Below, one piece after another: positions 25,436 through 33,314 of a DNA stretch of 64,000 bases. The translations under genes were made by a program, and so were the position numbers. Positions within the stretch are counted from its first letter, which is position 1, and each line of letters begins with the position of its first letter. Under the pieces are notes generated by a model. The model had not been told where the DNA came from, did not search any database, and saw only the letters and a program-made list of their open reading frames with translations. Origin of the DNA: Nonomuraea spiralis (GTDB lineage Bacteria; Actinomycetota; Actinomycetes; Streptosporangiales; Streptosporangiaceae); assembly GCF_014648435.1 (NCBI RefSeq), contig NZ_BMRC01000010.1, positions 364,749 through 428,748 of the forward strand. The letters are read 5' to 3'.

Positions 25436-25527
25436 CCGGCGCGGGGGCCGCACAACCGTTCAAGACCGGGGCCCGTCCCGTCGGCTACAACGGTGGCGGC
25501 GGAACGCGGGAACCGGAGGTCGGGCGC

Positions 25528-26445
25528 ATGGCCGTGGCGGGTTTCATCGGACTCGGGATCATGGGACGTCCCATGGCGCTCAACCTGGTGCGGGCGAGCA
25601 CGGAGGTGGTGGTCTGGAACCGTACGGCGACCGGGTGCGAGCCGCTGCGGGCGGCCGGCGCGCGGGTCGCGGCGAGCCCGGCCGAGGTGTTCACGCGGGC
25701 CCGCGTCGTGCTGCTCATGCTGGCCGACGAGGCCGCCGTGGACGCCGTGCTCGGGCGCGACACGCCGCGGTTCGCGTCCATGGTCGCGGGGCGCGTCGTG
25801 GTGCACATGGGCACGACGTCCCCGGCGTACTCGGCGGACCTGGGCGCCGCCGTACGGGCCGCGGGCGGCGACTACGCCGAGGCGCCCGTGTCGGGCTCGC
25901 GCGGCCCGGCCGAGGCCGGGCGGCTGGTGGCCATGCTCGCCGGCGAGCCCGCCACGATCGAGCAGGTACGTCCCCTGCTCGCCCCCATGTGCGCCGAGAC
26001 GATCGCCTGCGGCCCGGTCCCCGGCGGCCTGCTGATGAAGCTGGCCGTGAACGTCTTCCTGATCACCATGGTCAGCGGCCTGGCCGAGGCCGCGCACTTC
26101 GCCGCCCGGCACGGCCTGGACCTGGAGACGTTCGCCCGGGTGCTCGCGTCGGGGCCGATGGCCAGCGAGGTGTCCCGGGGGAAGGCGCGCAAGCTGCTGG
26201 ACGGCGACTTCACCGCCCAGGCCGCCATCGCCGACGTGCTGAAGAACAACCGGCTCATCGCCGGGGCGGCGCGGGCGTCGGGCGTGGCCTCGCCGCTGCT
26301 CGACGTCTGCCACGCCCTGTTCGCCGAGACCCTGGCGCTCGGGCACGGCACGCTCGACATGGTGGCCGTGGTCCGGGCGATCGAGGCCAGGACCGAGGGC
26401 CGTCAGGTCAGCGCGGCCGTCCACTCGCCGGGCGTGAGCCCGTAG
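25528..26445 (+). CDS. 3-hydroxyisobutyrate dehydrogenase-family oxidoreductase
   Basis: A 305-residue beta-hydroxyacid dehydrogenase. The nucleotide loop FIGLGIMGRPMALNL is at the start, the substrate-binding EAPVSGSRGPAEAGRL in the middle, and the catalytic lysine in GGLLMKLAVNVFL. Members oxidise 3-hydroxyisobutyrate, tartronate semialdehyde or similar acids. ATG 25528 has GGAGGT 10 bases before it; longer frames upstream are antisense artefacts. The gene end overlaps the convergent AraC gene by 43 bp. Confidence 0.9.
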   Translation: MAVAGFIGLGIMGRPMALNLVRASTEVVVWNRTATGCEPLRAAGARVAASPAEVFTRARVVLLMLADEAAVDAVLGRDTPRFASMVAGRVVVHMGTTSPAYSADLGAAVRAAGGDYAEAPVSGSRGPAEAGRLVAMLAGEPATIEQVRPLLAPMCAETIACGPVPGGLLMKLAVNVFLITMVSGLAEAAHFAARHGLDLETFARVLASGPMASEVSRGKARKLLDGDFTAQAAIADVLKNNRLIAGAARASGVASPLLDVCHALFAETLALGHGTLDMVAVVRAIEARTEGRQVSAAVHSPGVSP

Positions 26446-27251
26446 GCGCGCTTGAACATGCGGGTCAGGTGGCTCTGGTCGGCGAACCCGGCGCGCAGGG
26501 CGGCCTCCCGCAGCGGCACGCCGCCGCGCATCGCCCGCCGGGCCAGGTCGAGCTGCCGCATCGTCCTGAAGCGGGTGGGGCTGGTGCCGAAGGCGGCGCG
26601 GAACTGGCGGGCGATCGTCCACCGGTCCAGCCCCGAGACGCGTTCGAACTCGGCCACCGGGTGCCGGGTCACCGGGTCGGCGGCGATGAGCTCGCGCACC
26701 CGTGCCAGCGCCTCGACCGCGAGGGGGTCGCGCCGCCGCCGCGCCGGGACGTCGGCGTGGCGTTCCAGCGCCGCCGCGACCAGCAGCGCGACCTCCAGCC
26801 GGGCCAGGTCCTCCAGAGGCTCGTCCAGGTGCCGCAGCCACGCCAGCAGCGACGGCGACATCCCCTCCGGCCGGACGACGGGGTCGGCGACGAACGGCAG
26901 CGGCCGCCCGCCCAGCGCCTCCTGCACCAGGTACGGGTCGACGTAGAAGATCCGGTAGCCGAAGCCCGCGTCGGTGCCGGCGGCGCCGTCGTGCACCTCG
27001 TCGGGGTGCAGGACGTGCCACTCCCCCGGCAGGCATCGCCGTACCTCGCCCCGGTAGCGGAAGGTCTGCACGCCGGCGAGCGTGACGCCGATCGCGTACG
27101 TGTCGTGGCGGTGCGGCGCGAACGCCTCGCCGACGAGCGAGGCCGCCAGCCGCTCGATGCCCTCGGCGGCCACCCCGAAGCGCAGCCGGTGCCCCGGCCG
27201 GGCCGCCCCGCCACGGACAGGTCGTGTCTCCACCACCCCAGTGTCGGCCAT
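26403..27251 (-). CDS. AraC-family transcriptional regulator
   Basis: A 282-residue regulator. N-terminal cupin-like arm domain (residues about 30-170, with FAPHRHDTYAIGVTLAG and CLPGEWHVLHPDEVH) followed by two helix-turn-helix motifs (about 190-280: GLDRWTIARQFRAAFGTSP and AALRAGFADQSHLTRMFKRA). It is typical of the AraC group that senses a small ligand through the cupin. Its 3-prime end overlaps the HIBADH-like gene tail-to-tail by 43 bp, an unusual but real overlap since both C-termini are family-consistent. Confidence 0.92.
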   Translation of the reverse strand: MADTGVVETRPVRGGAARPGHRLRFGVAAEGIERLAASLVGEAFAPHRHDTYAIGVTLAGVQTFRYRGEVRRCLPGEWHVLHPDEVHDGAAGTDAGFGYRIFYVDPYLVQEALGGRPLPFVADPVVRPEGMSPSLLAWLRHLDEPLEDLARLEVALLVAAALERHADVPARRRRDPLAVEALARVRELIAADPVTRHPVAEFERVSGLDRWTIARQFRAAFGTSPTRFRTMRQLDLARRAMRGGVPLREAALRAGFADQSHLTRMFKRAYGLTPGEWTAALT

Positions 27252-27273
27252 CGGACCGGGACCGGGCGGCGGA

Positions 27274-28317
27274 TCACAACTCGGCGAGGCGGCGGGTGAG
27301 GAAGCGGCGCTCGGCCTCGGTGGTGGTGAGTTCGAGCGCCCTGCGGTAGGCCGCGCGGGCGCCTTCGGTGTCGTGCAGGCGGCGCAGCAGGTCGGCCCGG
27401 GTGGAGTGGTAGTAGCGGTAGTCCTCCAGGGGGAGCCCGTCGAGGACGGCCAGCGCCGCGCCGGGGCCCTCGACCTCGGCGACCGCCACGGCCCGGTTCA
27501 GCTCGACGACCGCCGAGCCGGTCAGCTCGCGCAGCCGGCCGTAGAGCGCAGCGACGGCCGGCCAGTCGATGGGCCGCTCGGTCTGGAGGTCGGCGACGGC
27601 CGCCTGCACGGCGTACGGACCGGCGGCGCCGAGCGCGACGGCGCGGCCGAGCAGCGCGCGCCCCTCCCGGATCTGGGCGGCGTCCCAGAGCGCGCGGTCC
27701 TGCTCCCCCAGCAGGACGATCTCACCGTCGCGGACGCGGGCCGCGCGCCGCGAGTCGTGCAGCAACATCAGGACCGCCAGCACCGCCGCCAGGCGCCCCG
27801 GCAGCAGGTCGGCGCGGGGGATCGCGAACGGGATCCCGGCCGCCCGGATCTTGTGCCGGGCCCGGGACAACCGGCGTTTCATCGTCTCCTCGCTCACCAG
27901 GAACGCCCGCGCGATCTGCGGCGTCGAGAGCCCGCCGAGCGCCCGCAGGGTGAGCGCGACCTGGGCCTCGGGGGCCAGCGCGGGATGGCAGCAGAGGAAG
28001 AAGAGTTCGAGTCGTTCGTCGGGGATTTCCGAACGGTCCATGTCCGCCTCCGCACTCGGGCCGGCGATCGGGTGGTCCAGGAGCCGGAGCTTCTCGGCGT
28101 GCCGGCGGTCGCGGCGCAGCCGGTCGACGGCCCGGTTGCGCCCGGTCACCACCAGCCAGGCCACCGGGTCGGCCGGCACGCCGTCGCGCGGCCACCGCTC
28201 GGCCGCGACGGCGAACGCCTCCTGCGCGGCCTCCTCGGCGACGTCCAGGTCGCCGGTCCAGCTCACCAGGGCGGCGAGCACCCGTGCCCAATGCTCGCGG
28301 AAGACCTGCCCGATCAT
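27274..28317 (-). CDS. ECF42-group RNA polymerase sigma factor with TPR-like extension
   Basis: A 347-residue sigma factor of the ECF42 type: sigma-70 region 2 (about 8-75, AAQEAFAVAAERWPRDG and AVDRLRRDRRHAEKL), region 4 (about 115-165, QVALTLRALGGLSTPQIARAF), then a long C-terminal TPR-like domain (about 185-347) that replaces an anti-sigma factor. In this group the factor is encoded next to a YciI/DGPF protein, as here. It is the last of three same-strand genes (DHFR-like, YciI, sigma). Spacing to the YciI gene is only 3 bp. Confidence 0.93.
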   Translation of the reverse strand: MIGQVFREHWARVLAALVSWTGDLDVAEEAAQEAFAVAAERWPRDGVPADPVAWLVVTGRNRAVDRLRRDRRHAEKLRLLDHPIAGPSAEADMDRSEIPDERLELFFLCCHPALAPEAQVALTLRALGGLSTPQIARAFLVSEETMKRRLSRARHKIRAAGIPFAIPRADLLPGRLAAVLAVLMLLHDSRRAARVRDGEIVLLGEQDRALWDAAQIREGRALLGRAVALGAAGPYAVQAAVADLQTERPIDWPAVAALYGRLRELTGSAVVELNRAVAVAEVEGPGAALAVLDGLPLEDYRYYHSTRADLLRRLHDTEGARAAYRRALELTTTEAERRFLTRRLAEL

Positions 28318-28320
28318 CGG

Positions 28321-28659
28321 CTACCGCACCTCCACCGGGCGCACCTCCACCGACCCGCCCATCCGCACGGCCGGGATCGCCGCCGCCAGTTCGAGTGCCT
28401 CGTCGAGGTCGGCCGCCTCCACGATGTAGAACCCGCCCAGGATCTCCTTGGTATCGGCGAACGGCCCGTCGGTCACCAGCAGGCCGCCGCCGTCCATGCG
28501 GACGGTGGTCGCGGTGGCGGCCGGTTGCAGCCGTTCGCCGGCGATCATGCGTTCGTCGGCCATGAGCGCGGCGTACCGGGCGCTGACGCCGGCGCGCTCG
28601 TCGTCGTCGAGGCCGTCGTAGGCGCCGGGGCGCTCGTTGATGAGCAGGGCGTATCTCAT
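28321..28659 (-). CDS. YciI-family (DGPF domain) protein
   Basis: A 112-residue ferredoxin-fold protein with the diagnostic DGPFADTKEILGGFYIVE motif and RPVEVR at the end. DGPF proteins are the standard neighbours of ECF42 sigma factors and are thought to take part in their signalling or be their targets; the biochemical activity is not settled. The ATG at 28659 has GAGGAT about 6 bases before it. The gene is between the DHFR-like gene and the sigma factor. Confidence 0.93.
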   Translation of the reverse strand: MRYALLINERPGAYDGLDDDERAGVSARYAALMADERMIAGERLQPAATATTVRMDGGGLLVTDGPFADTKEILGGFYIVEAADLDEALELAAAIPAVRMGGSVEVRPVEVR

Positions 28660-28678
28660 GGGATCCTCCTCGGGGTCG

Positions 28679-29239
28679 TCACGCCGTAGTATCGCGGCCG
28701 TAGACCAGGCGGACGGCCTGGCCCACCCGTTCGGCCGAGACGAGGGTCAGCCGCTCGGGCCGGTCGAACAGGCGCCTGCCCTGCCCGAGCACGACCGGGA
28801 ACACCATCAGCCGGTACTCGTCGATCAGGTCGTGCGCCGCGAGGGCGTCCACGACGCCGGCGCTGCCGGTGACCACGACGTCCTGGCTGCGCTTGCGCTC
28901 GGCCACCTCCTCGGCCAGGTCGCCGCGGAGCAGGGTGGAGTTGGCCCACGCGCCGGCGTCCGTGAGCGAGCGGGAGGCGACGAGCTTGGGGATGGCGTTC
29001 ATCCGCTGCGAGAACTCGTCGGTCCTGGAGGGCCAGATGCGCGAGAAGAGTTGCCAGGTGCGGCGGCCCAGCAGCATGAGGCCGGTGTCCAGCACGGGAC
29101 CGAGCGCGAACTTGTCGCCGGCCACGGCTTCGGGGCCGTGCCGGAAGGCCCATCCGCCCTGCGGCGTCCCACCGGAGCCGTCCGGGTCCTCGATGACGCC
29201 GTCGAGCGAGACGAACTGCATGACGATCAGCTTGCCCAT
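28679..29239 (-). CDS. Dihydrofolate reductase / RibD C-terminal-family protein
   Basis: A 186-residue reductase-fold protein: LIVMQFVSLDGVIEDPDG at the start, LMLLGRRTWQLFSRIWP and VTGSAGVVDALAAHDLIDE in the NADPH-binding part, VFPVVLGQGRRLFD near the end. This is the RibD-C branch rather than true folate enzymes, and many of its members are uncharacterised oxidoreductases. Strong AGGAGG lies 10 bases before ATG 29239. It is the first gene of the ECF42 operon. A CRP-type site lies about 75 bp upstream. Confidence 0.92.
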   Translation of the reverse strand: MGKLIVMQFVSLDGVIEDPDGSGGTPQGGWAFRHGPEAVAGDKFALGPVLDTGLMLLGRRTWQLFSRIWPSRTDEFSQRMNAIPKLVASRSLTDAGAWANSTLLRGDLAEEVAERKRSQDVVVTGSAGVVDALAAHDLIDEYRLMVFPVVLGQGRRLFDRPERLTLVSAERVGQAVRLVYGRDTTA

Positions 29240-29311
29240 GATCCTCGTACCTCCTGGGAGCGGGTTTCCGGACCGAGGACGACCGGGGACGCCGCCCGGG
29301 GACAGCCGATC

Positions 29312-29331
29312 GATGTGATCCGCGTCACATC
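29312..29331. promoter_or_regulatory. CRP-type operator GATGTGA-N6-TCACATC
   Basis: A perfect 7-bp inverted repeat with a 6-base centre; the core GTGATCCGCGTCAC matches the actinobacterial Crp pattern GTG-N6-G-N-CAC. It lies upstream of the DHFR/YciI/ECF42 operon and overlaps the stop codon of the FAH-family gene, which points away from control of that gene. Confidence 0.7.
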
Positions 29332-30188
29332 TCCGGTACGGGAAGCGCCCGCGCGTCGTTGCCGGCGATCGGGTTGCGTACGCTGCCGAGGCGTTCGGCC
29401 TCGACCTCGACGACGTCGCCCGGCTTCAGCAACCACGGCGGCGTACGGGCGTAGCCGACCCCCGCGGGCGTGCCGGTGGCCAGCAGGTCGCCGGGCCGCA
29501 GCGTGAACGTGCGCGAGACGAGGGCCAGCACGTCGCCGACGGTGTAGACCATGTCGTCGGTGCGCGCGTCCTGGACGACCTCGCCGTTCACCTGGGTCCG
29601 CAGCCGCAGCCCGTCACGCAGGTCGCCGACCTCGGACGCGGGCACCAGCGGGCCGAGCGGGCCGGAGCTGTCGCCGTTCTTGCCGAGGATCCACTGGCTG
29701 GTGAGCTTCTGCGCCCGGCGCGCGGTGAGGTCGTTGAAGACCGAGTAGCCGGCCACCGCGGCCAGGGCCTCCTCGGGCTCGGCGTCCACCAGCGGCGCGC
29801 CGACGTACGCGACCACCTCGCCCTCCCAGTCGAGGCCGTCCTCGCCCGCGGGGACGGGCACCGGGACACCGCCCACGGTCAGCGACCGCGTCCAGCGGGC
29901 GAACAACGTCGGGTGCGGCGGCACGCCCTCCCCGGCGAACGAGCCCTCGGCGACGTGCCGGAGGTAGTTCAGCCCGACGCAGATCACCCGGGCCTCCGGC
30001 AACACCGGCGGCACGAAGGTGACCGACGCGGCCGGGACGCTCTCACCGGCCGGTTCCCTGTCCAGGAAGCCCGCCGCGTCGGCCCAGAACCGCTCAAGCG
30101 TGGCCAGCACGGTGACCTCGGCGCCGTCGGCCGACAGCGCGGCCACCTCGACGCCGCCGGTCTCCCGGCGGATGCCGACGATCCTCAT
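29325..30188 (-). CDS. Fumarylacetoacetate hydrolase (FAH)-family protein
   Basis: A 287-residue FAH-superfamily enzyme. The metal ligands are recognisable in LDWEGEVVAYVG (acidic pair) after ICVGLNYLRHVAEG; the SVFNDLTARRAQKLTSQWILGKNGD block and LLATGTPAGVGYART complete the fold. Members hydrolyse, isomerise or decarboxylate dicarbonyl compounds, often in aromatic or sugar-acid breakdown. I use ATG 30188 with GAGGAG 8 bases before it rather than an upstream ATG at 30212. It is divergent from a GntR regulator and an AACCTT-N3-AAGGTT site lies between them. Confidence 0.92.
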   Translation of the reverse strand: MRIVGIRRETGGVEVAALSADGAEVTVLATLERFWADAAGFLDREPAGESVPAASVTFVPPVLPEARVICVGLNYLRHVAEGSFAGEGVPPHPTLFARWTRSLTVGGVPVPVPAGEDGLDWEGEVVAYVGAPLVDAEPEEALAAVAGYSVFNDLTARRAQKLTSQWILGKNGDSSGPLGPLVPASEVGDLRDGLRLRTQVNGEVVQDARTDDMVYTVGDVLALVSRTFTLRPGDLLATGTPAGVGYARTPPWLLKPGDVVEVEAERLGSVRNPIAGNDARALPVPEM

Positions 30189-30211
30189 CGTCCATCTCCT
30201 CATGGCCGCCA

Positions 30212-30226
30212 AACCTTCTAAAGGTT
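30212..30226. promoter_or_regulatory. GntR operator AACCTT-CTA-AAGGTT
   Basis: A perfect 6-bp inverted repeat with a 3-base centre, in the 65-bp gap between the divergent FAH and GntR genes. It probably controls both. Confidence 0.65.
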
Positions 30227-30253
30227 CGCAGGTTTTGTGGTTGGATTCGGACT

Positions 30254-30961
30254 ATGCCGCATCTCTCCGCGTCCGGACAACCGCCGGCCGATGTCGGGCG
30301 GGGGGCTCGTACCCGGGCCGAGCTGCTGGCCGCCGCGCTCGACGAGCGGATCAGGTCACAGGGCCTGGCGCCCGGCGAGCCGGTCGGCACGCTGGAGTCG
30401 CTGCGCGCCGAGACCGGCCTCGGCTACGCCACGGTCAGCGAGGCCGTCCGGCTGCTGCGCGACCGGGGCGTGCTGGAGATCCGGCCGGGGCGCGGCGGCG
30501 GGCTGTTCGTCGCCGACCGAGGGCCGGTGGTGCGGCTGCGGCACACGCTGCTGAGCGTCACGGAGGAGCCGGGCACGGTCGCCGACGCCATCGAGCTGCG
30601 CGACCACCTGGAGGAGCTGATCGACGTCGGCGCCGCCCGCCACCGCACCCGCCGGGACGTCGCCGACCTGCGCGCCCTGCTGCGGCGGCTGCGCGCCGCC
30701 GCCGGCTGGGACGCCTTCATGCGCGCCAACTGGGCCCTGCACGAGCGCATCGCCGCGATCAGCCCGAACGCCATGGCCCGCGCCGTCTACACCGGCACGC
30801 TGGGCCATCTGGGCGCGACGTCCGCCCGCCCCGACGGCGCGGCCGGGGCCGCGTACCGCGCCGGGCGCTACCAGGTCCACGCCGACCTGGTCGAGGCGAT
30901 CGCCGCCGGCGACGAGAGCGCGGTCCGGGCCGCCGTCGCCCGGCACAACACCACGACCTGA
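30254..30961 (+). CDS. GntR-family (FadR subfamily) transcriptional regulator
   Basis: A 235-residue regulator with an N-terminal winged helix (about 20-90: LESLRAETGLGYATVSEAVRL, then GVLEIRPGRGGGLFV) and a helical FCD ligand domain (about 105-230; AIELRDHLEELIDVGAAR, with the metal/ligand His in HERIAAIS and HADLVEAIAAGD). It probably represses the divergent FAH gene in response to an organic acid, and may also control the DUF3500 gene 20 bp downstream, which reads in the same direction. Confidence 0.92.
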   Translation: MPHLSASGQPPADVGRGARTRAELLAAALDERIRSQGLAPGEPVGTLESLRAETGLGYATVSEAVRLLRDRGVLEIRPGRGGGLFVADRGPVVRLRHTLLSVTEEPGTVADAIELRDHLEELIDVGAARHRTRRDVADLRALLRRLRAAAGWDAFMRANWALHERIAAISPNAMARAVYTGTLGHLGATSARPDGAAGAAYRAGRYQVHADLVEAIAAGDESAVRAAVARHNTTT

Positions 30962-30980
30962 CTGAGCCGAAGGGGCGCGC

Positions 30981-32237
30981 ATGCCCGGTGAGTACCGCCA
31001 GTACCTGTTCCCGTACGACCATCCGCGGCTGGCCGGCGTACGCGGCCTGGACCCCTACGCCTACCGCGAGCACGCCAGGAGGCCGGGCACGTTCACCGGC
31101 GGCCTGATCGAGGGCTGGACCCCGCTGTACGGCGCGGACTTCCGCGGCGTCACCACGGACGGCGTCCCGCGGCCGGACCTGTACCCGCTGACGCCCGCCG
31201 AGCCCGGCGAGGAGGCGCCGGTCGCGGCCATGGTGGACGCGGCCCGCGACCTGCTCTCCGCCCTCGACGACGAGGGCCGCGACCGCCTCTGTCACGAGGT
31301 GGCCGCCGTGGAGTGGCAGACCTGGGCCAATCCGGAGTTCATGCAGTTCGACACCGGCCTGCGGCTGGACCTGCGACCGCCGGCCGTCCGGGAGAAGGCG
31401 CTGGCCCTGGTACGCGCCTCGCTCTCGCCGGAGGGCTACCGGCTGGTCCGCTCGGCGATGCTGGTCAACGGCTTCCTCGGCCAGGTCGTCGGCCTGGAGA
31501 CCATCCTCAACGAGTTCAGCTACAACATCGCCCTCTACGGCACCCCCGACCCGCGGGCTCCGTGGGGCTGGCAGCTCTACGGCCACCACTGCGCGCTCAA
31601 CTGCCTGGTCGTCGAGGGCCGCATGGTGCTGTCGCCGGTGTTCCTCGGCGCCGAGCCCGACGAGATCGACGCCGGTCCGCACGCCGGCCTGCGCGACCTG
31701 TTCGCCGACCGGGTCGCGGCCGGGCTGCGGCTGATGGCCGCCCTGCCCGGCGAGCTGCGGCGGCGGGCCGTCCGCTACGAGCGCATGGTCGATCCCGCGA
31801 TGCCCGAGGGCCGGGTGCACCCGGGGGACGAACGCCACCTGGCAGGGGCGTTCCAGGACAACCGTGTCATCCCGGTCGAGGGGCTGCGGGTCGCCGACAT
31901 GCCGGCGCGGGCCCGGCGGCACGCGCTGGCCGTCGCCGAGTCCTTCGTCGCGCCGCTGCCGCGGGGCCCGCGCGCCGCCCGGATGCGGGAGATCGCCGCA
32001 CACCTCGACGAGACCTGGTTCTGCTGGATCGGCGGCCACGAGCCGGGGGACGTCTTCTACTACCGGCTGCAGTCACCGGTGATCGTCGCCGAGCTGGACC
32101 ACCACAGCGGCGTGTTCCTCGACTACGACACGCCCAAGCCGTTCCACGTCCACACCGTGCTGCGCACGCCGTACGGCAACGACTACGGCCGCGCTTGGGT
32201 CCGGCAGTGGCGGGCGCCGGGTCAGGGCTCGGGCTGA
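30981..32237 (+). CDS. DUF3500-family protein
   Basis: A 418-residue soluble protein matching DUF3500: WANPEFMQFDTGLRL, the GYRLVRSAMLVNGFLGQ block, LYGTPDPRAPWGWQLYGHHCALNCLV, SPVFLGAEP and the C-terminal DYDTPKPFHVHTVLRTPYGNDYG... region are all family features. Its His-rich HHCALN and ELDHHSG segments hint at metal binding, but no reaction is established. ATG 30981 follows AAGGGG. It lies 20 bp behind the GntR gene, so the two are probably one transcription unit. The last bases overlap the convergent CDF transporter gene. Confidence 0.88.
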   Translation: MPGEYRQYLFPYDHPRLAGVRGLDPYAYREHARRPGTFTGGLIEGWTPLYGADFRGVTTDGVPRPDLYPLTPAEPGEEAPVAAMVDAARDLLSALDDEGRDRLCHEVAAVEWQTWANPEFMQFDTGLRLDLRPPAVREKALALVRASLSPEGYRLVRSAMLVNGFLGQVVGLETILNEFSYNIALYGTPDPRAPWGWQLYGHHCALNCLVVEGRMVLSPVFLGAEPDEIDAGPHAGLRDLFADRVAAGLRLMAALPGELRRRAVRYERMVDPAMPEGRVHPGDERHLAGAFQDNRVIPVEGLRVADMPARARRHALAVAESFVAPLPRGPRAARMREIAAHLDETWFCWIGGHEPGDVFYYRLQSPVIVAELDHHSGVFLDYDTPKPFHVHTVLRTPYGNDYGRAWVRQWRAPGQGSG

Positions 32238-33118
32238 AGGTAGACGACGGTCGAGATCGGGACACGTTCGCGGATGCGCCGTTCGGTCTCGGCCAGCGCC
32301 TCGGCGACCGTGTCCCCCTGGTCGGCGACGGTGACGCGGGCGGCCACGAGCAGTTCCTCCGGGCCCAGGTGCAGGGTGCGCAGCCGGCTGTAGGAGGCGA
32401 CGTCGTCGTCGTCGCACAGGGCCTGCTCGATGGCCCGCTGGATCTCCGGCGAGGCCGCCTCGCCGATGATCATGCTCTTGGTCTCCGTGGCCAGGGTGAC
32501 GGCCACGATGATCAGAAGCACGCCGATGGCGATCGAGCCGATGCCGTCGTAGACCGGGTTGCCGGTGACCAGCGCGAGCGTCACCCCGATGAGGGCGAAG
32601 GCCAGCCCCAGCAGGGCGGCGGTGTCCTCCAGCAGGACCACGGGCAGTTCGGGGGCCTTGGCCTCGCGGATGTAGCGGGTCCACGACCGGCCGCGGCGCA
32701 CCCGGTCGGCGTTGCGCACCGCCGTACGCAGGGACAGGCCCTCCATGACGATCGCCCCGGCCAGCACCCCGATGGCCCACGGCCAGCTCTCCAGCGGGTG
32801 CGGGTCGCTGATCTTCTCGTAGCCCTCGTACAGGGCGAACAGGCCGCCGCCGAAGAACAGCACGACCGACACCAGGAAGGCGTAGAAGTAGCGTTCGCGG
32901 CCGTAGCCGAAGGGGTGGGCCGGCGTGGGCCCGCGCTTGGACCGTGACTGGCCGAGCAGCAACAGCCCCTGGTTGCCGGAGTCGGCGACGGAGTGGATGC
33001 CCTCGGCGAGCATCGAGGACGAGCCGGTGAAGAAGAACGCCACGAACTTGGTGACGGCGATCCCCAGGTTGGCGGCCAGCGCCGCGAGGGTCGCCTCCTG
33101 CGAACCCTTGCCGCTCAC
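32222..33118 (-). CDS. Cation diffusion facilitator (CDF) metal transporter
   Basis: A 298-residue CDF-family antiporter exporting divalent metals (Zn, Co, Mn or Fe) in exchange for protons. Six hydrophobic segments (about 10-215) and a cytoplasmic C-terminal domain with RTLHLGPEELLVAARV. The first metal motif is HSVAD (H42, D46); the second is LLEDTAALLG, a variant of HxxxD seen in the ZNT9-like subgroup. The start is GTG 33118, overlapping the stop of a 14-codon leader that carries the only strong ribosome site nearby. Its 3-prime end overlaps the DUF3500 gene by 16 bp. Confidence 0.9.
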   Translation of the reverse strand: MSGKGSQEATLAALAANLGIAVTKFVAFFFTGSSSMLAEGIHSVADSGNQGLLLLGQSRSKRGPTPAHPFGYGRERYFYAFLVSVVLFFGGGLFALYEGYEKISDPHPLESWPWAIGVLAGAIVMEGLSLRTAVRNADRVRRGRSWTRYIREAKAPELPVVLLEDTAALLGLAFALIGVTLALVTGNPVYDGIGSIAIGVLLIIVAVTLATETKSMIIGEAASPEIQRAIEQALCDDDDVASYSRLRTLHLGPEELLVAARVTVADQGDTVAEALAETERRIRERVPISTVVYLQPEP

Positions 33119-33159
33119 GCCGTACCCGCCGCCGGTGCTCGTGCAGGCTGCTGCGTCAT
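33115..33159 (-). CDS. Possible 14-residue leader peptide before the CDF gene
   Basis: ATG 33159, reading MTQQPARAPAAGTA, has GGGAGGA 6 bases upstream, whereas the CDF GTG itself has almost none. The leader ends in TGA overlapping the CDF GTG (GTGA), as expected for translational coupling. It could instead reflect a frameshift that split the original N-terminus. Confidence 0.45.
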   Translation of the reverse strand: MTQQPARAPAAGTA

Positions 33160-33240
33160 CGCGGTCCTCCCGTGCCGGTGTGCGAGTCGGATGCGTGCCT
33201 TTGCCCCGTGGACCCGTGCCCACACGTCGATCTTCTGCTG

Positions 33241-33272
33241 TGCACGACGTGCATTGATGCGCGTTGTGCATC
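33241..33272. promoter_or_regulatory. Operator-like palindromes before the P450 gene
   Basis: TGCACG-A-CGTGCA (33241-33253) is a perfect 6+1+6 inverted repeat, followed by a second looser one, GATGC-N7-GCATC (33256-33272). Position between the CDF and P450 genes suggests binding by the TetR regulator encoded after the P450. Confidence 0.5.
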
Positions 33273-33314
33273 TTTGTAGGGTGGAACGGCCCACCGAGAG
33301 AACAGGACGTGCCG

